Origin: Chlamydiota bacterium
GTDB taxonomy: Bacteria > Auribacterota > UBA3054 > B51-G9
Reading direction: 5' to 3'
Assembly (NCBI GenBank): GCA_030596365.1
Contig: JAUVKG010000023.1
Location: 1-14,994 of the forward strand
DNA length: 14,994 nt
Of this stretch, positions 12,647-14,994 are shown one piece after another. Position 1 is the first letter of the stretch, and every line of letters begins with the position of its first letter. Made by a program: the position numbers and the translations under genes. A model generated the notes under the pieces. It was not told the DNA's origin, ran no database searches, and saw only the letters and a list, made by a program, of their open reading frames with translations.

Positions 12647-14662
12647 ATGAAAACAACAATATTTATTTTTTTATTTTTCTTAACTTGCTGTATGACTTCT
12701 ATAGCCAAAGAACATCCTTTTCTTTTCATAAATAAAAAAAATATCGCGCATGCTAAACAAGCGATAAAGGAAAGTCCTGAATTTGCTAAAATAGCAAAAC
12801 AAATTATTACTAAAGCAAAAAGAGCGGATATAAATTCTCTGCCTAAACTTGAAACTAAATGGTGGAAAAAAGAAAAGCAAAAAGAATATACAAAAATTAA
12901 TAATGCTATTTTACTTAAAAATACTCATATATATTTTAAAACTTATGGCTTGATGGCTAAAAATCTCGCTTATGCTCATTTATTAAAACCAAATGAAGGC
13001 TTTGATAAAAAAGCTGTAGAGATTTTGATGATACAAGCTGAACATCCTTGCGAGTTCAACAATGTTGGTTCAGGATTATATTATGCCCGACCAAATTTAT
13101 ATTCTCTTGAAGCTTATGATATTTTATATGATTCATTTACTCCTGAACAGCATAAAAAAATTGACGCTTATTTTATGCGCGTGCTTAAAGCAATTAAAAG
13201 AAGTCATAAATATTGGATAAAAAATACCCCGGGGGGACCTCTTAATAACCATTATATTAATCATAAAGTCGGTATGGCGGCAATTGGACTCTTTTATAAT
13301 AAACCTGAATTGGTTAAAGATGCCATTTACAGTATTTATGGGTTCGATTATTGTCTGCGTCTTGGTTTTAGCGATGGCGGAATTTGGAAAGAAGGTTCCC
13401 TGGCTTATCATTTTACGCAAGTTGAAGCTATGTTAAAGCTTGCGGAATTAACTCATAATGCCGGCTATCCGATAGATCTTTATGATTATGTTTCACCTGA
13501 CGGCAGAAACATAAAACAATGTTATGATGTTATGATTAAGTTGTTATTGCCTAACACTGAAGTTCCGGCGATAGGTGATGGATATGGAAGTAAACGTAAA
13601 CTTCCATCTTCAACTTATGAACTTCTTTATTCCCGTTATAAAGATCCTGATTTTGCATGGGTAATAGAAAAATATGGAAACCGTGGTGCTGAAGCATTAT
13701 TCCACGGAGTTATAAATTTGCCGAAAGTCTCTCCGCCTGAAATGAAAACTACTATGTGGTTCGAATACGGTTTGGCTGCTTTACGAACCAACGAAGGCAC
13801 AAATTACTGGAATGGCAACGGATGGAATTTGATGGCTTCTTTCGGTAATAATTTTATTCACCACCATGCAGATAAACTTTCTATTTTGATTTTTGGTGAT
13901 GAACATCTTTGGATGCCGGATGCTGAAGCAAAAATAAATGATCCCGCAAAATTCAGCTCGGATATTAATCAACATTTCAATTGGGCGACTCTAAGTCATA
14001 ATACCATTTTAATTGATATGAATAATCAATTCAGATCTCCCAAAAGACCTATGGATTTAATTGAGTTTGAAAACCTGGGCAAAGTTAAAAGAATAACTGT
14101 TGCGGATTTGAATGAACAACTCTACTCCGGTGTGAAGCAACTTCGGACTTGTATTGTTCAGGACGATTATATTTTAGATGTTTTTCAGGTTGATTGCGAT
14201 AAAACAAGAGATATTTCCTGGATTACACATATTGACGGTGAATCAATCTCTTCTTCATGTAACAATTGGAAATCTTTTAACCTTCCGGAAAATAAAACCT
14301 GGAGTTATATCAAAAATTCTCAAATATCATCAAACACAGTTAAAATGTTTGAAGAAAATTTTGAACACAAAAATAAAAAATTTAAACTACAAGTCTATAC
14401 TGATAGTAATGCAAAAATTGTCCGATGCGGTTATCCGCGCTCAGACCGTGGTTTAGAATTCATACCAATGCGGCTAATAAAAATAAAAGGTAAGAAAGCT
14501 ATATTTGTCGCGCTATATCGTAAGGGCAAGAGTTGTGATATACCGATAAAAGTTAATTTTAAAAGAGATCCGACAAAAAACATTTTTGTTTACTTAAATA
14601 AGAATGGTAAAACTGCTGTGCATCGCATTCCGGATATTGAGTTTATTAATCAAATGCACTAA
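12647..14662 (+). CDS. Secreted heparinase II/III-like polysaccharide lyase without LamG
   Basis: 671 aa. Signal peptide about 1-20 (FIFLFFLTCC...SIA/KE); the two cysteines at 14-15 sit in a poor lipobox, so a soluble protein is more likely than a lipoprotein. The toroid domain runs about 22-355 with Asn201-His202 in LNNHYINH and EGSLAYHF with Tyr254, about the same His-to-Tyr spacing as in the preceding lyase. The beta-sandwich domain has FIHHHADKLSI (403-413; His405-His407, Asp409) and LSHNTILID (449-457; His451). These are the standard blocks of the heparinase II/III and alginate-lyase toroid families, so it should be catalytically competent. It begins 19 bp after the previous stop, suggesting one operon. 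Its many lysines contrast with the LamG-lyase upstream; the two are distant relatives, not a recent duplication, and may act as endo and exo enzymes on the same glycan. Confidence 0.82.
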   Translation: MKTTIFIFLFFLTCCMTSIAKEHPFLFINKKNIAHAKQAIKESPEFAKIAKQIITKAKRADINSLPKLETKWWKKEKQKEYTKINNAILLKNTHIYFKTYGLMAKNLAYAHLLKPNEGFDKKAVEILMIQAEHPCEFNNVGSGLYYARPNLYSLEAYDILYDSFTPEQHKKIDAYFMRVLKAIKRSHKYWIKNTPGGPLNNHYINHKVGMAAIGLFYNKPELVKDAIYSIYGFDYCLRLGFSDGGIWKEGSLAYHFTQVEAMLKLAELTHNAGYPIDLYDYVSPDGRNIKQCYDVMIKLLLPNTEVPAIGDGYGSKRKLPSSTYELLYSRYKDPDFAWVIEKYGNRGAEALFHGVINLPKVSPPEMKTTMWFEYGLAALRTNEGTNYWNGNGWNLMASFGNNFIHHHADKLSILIFGDEHLWMPDAEAKINDPAKFSSDINQHFNWATLSHNTILIDMNNQFRSPKRPMDLIEFENLGKVKRITVADLNEQLYSGVKQLRTCIVQDDYILDVFQVDCDKTRDISWITHIDGESISSSCNNWKSFNLPENKTWSYIKNSQISSNTVKMFEENFEHKNKKFKLQVYTDSNAKIVRCGYPRSDRGLEFIPMRLIKIKGKKAIFVALYRKGKSCDIPIKVNFKRDPTKNIFVYLNKNGKTAVHRIPDIEFINQMH

Positions 14663-14684
14663 TAAACAAATAAATTAAGTTTCG

Positions 14685-14994
14685 ATGACATTAAAAATTA
14701 TTAAAAAAAGAGAACTAATCGTTTTATCGATTATTCTTATCCTTGCGATAACAACGCAAGCGGTTAATGGTCTCACCAAAAAGAAAACTGATAAATCAGT
14801 TCAATCATCCATTAAAAAAATTGCGTTGGCGCCAACTCAAAACATCCTGGTGGATGATGATGTTTGGCCTTATTTTAATTGGGCTGCATTTGACCAGGAT
14901 AAAATTGTCAGTTACGGAAATTATCAATATTCTATCTACTGGGATGCCGATACGGTTCTTGTTATTGTACGTCGGAATCTGAAAGATAATTCTA
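14685..14994 (+). CDS. Secreted BNR-repeat (sialidase-like fold) protein, 3' end outside window
   Basis: An open frame from ATG 14685 with no stop through the last base, 103 codons visible. It begins with a signal peptide (MTLKIIKKRE, hydrophobic IVLSIILILA, cleavage near TTQA). The visible mature part has YFNWAAFDQDKIVSYGNYQY and YWDADTVLVIVRRNL, which I recognise as the start of the BNR-4 type beta-propeller found in polysaccharide-degradation loci (neuraminidase-like fold, some members ulvan lyases). Recognition is by motif style only. It starts 22 bp after the second lyase gene and would be the third gene of that operon. No Shine-Dalgarno is clear. Confidence 0.55.
   Translation, partial: MTLKIIKKRELIVLSIILILAITTQAVNGLTKKKTDKSVQSSIKKIALAPTQNILVDDDVWPYFNWAAFDQDKIVSYGNYQYSIYWDADTVLVIVRRNLKDNS

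Noticed and set aside
14767..14982. 71-aa open frame on the plus strand near the window end
   Set aside because: It is in a different frame from the open, signal-peptide-bearing frame that starts at 14685, which has the recognisable motifs.
260..14994. A sialic acid catabolism operon (sialate esterase, N-acetylneuraminate lyase, sialidase)
   Set aside because: The three names come from broad families. The DapA-family enzyme has divergent active-site loops, SASA domains act on many sugars, the BNR-4 fold is not specific to sialidases, and no ManNAc kinase or epimerase or sialic acid transporter is present. The lyases point to uronic-acid glycans.

Overview
The window reads as an AT-rich bacterial genome with a mix of secreted glycan-active enzymes and cytoplasmic catabolic genes, all on the + strand. 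Three secreted proteins end in a PEP-CTERM-type sorting tail (Pro-Glu-Pro, hydrophobic stretch, basic end), so the cell should be Gram-negative with an exosortase elsewhere. Heparinase II/III-like lyases, a sialate-O-acetylesterase-like (SASA) enzyme, LamG-like modules and a BNR-type protein, together with PEP-CTERM tails and low GC, suggest a polysaccharide-degrading member of the PVC group, most likely Lentisphaerota or a relative. This placement is inference; there is no rRNA or marker gene to confirm it.

Layout. (1) 1-99 is an octamer tandem array, followed by a very good sigma70-type promoter (114-182). (2) 260-2668 encodes a secreted SASA-Fn3-LamG protein with a degenerate PEP-CTERM tail. 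(3) 2769-7741 is a metabolic block: M20 amidohydrolase, extended SDR, DapA-family aldolase/lyase and [4Fe-4S] L-serine ammonia-lyase. Its spacers carry hairpins, heptamer arrays and a REP-like palindrome. (4) The 69-bp promoter element recurs at 7747-7815, about 90% identical, directly after the serine ammonia-lyase stop. It drives a 138-aa hybrid that looks like an internally deleted copy of the LamG-lyase at 10111. (5) 8399-9169 and 9258-10040 are tandem paralogues, each a signal peptide, one LamG-like domain and a PEP-CTERM tail, with strong Shine-Dalgarno sites. A strong intrinsic terminator (10056-10102) closes this unit. (6) 10111-12627 (LamG plus heparinase II/III-like lyase), 12647-14662 (a second heparinase II/III-like lyase) and 14685-14994 (start of a probable BNR-4 protein, cut by the window end) follow with gaps of about 20 bp, like an operon.

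How it may work together. Five genes carry the same LamG-like module: fused to an esterase, fused to a lyase, stand-alone with an anchoring tail, or as a deletion remnant. A reasonable reading is a surface glycan-capture and degradation locus. Exported lyases depolymerise an anionic polysaccharide, the SASA enzyme removes acyl groups, and abundant LamG/PEP-CTERM proteins display the same binding module on the cell envelope. The cytoplasmic block would then process released acylated amino compounds, sugar acids and serine towards pyruvate. The substrate cannot be read from the sequence. No gap without a gene exceeds 300 bases; the largest are 1-259 and 4935-5198, both described below.
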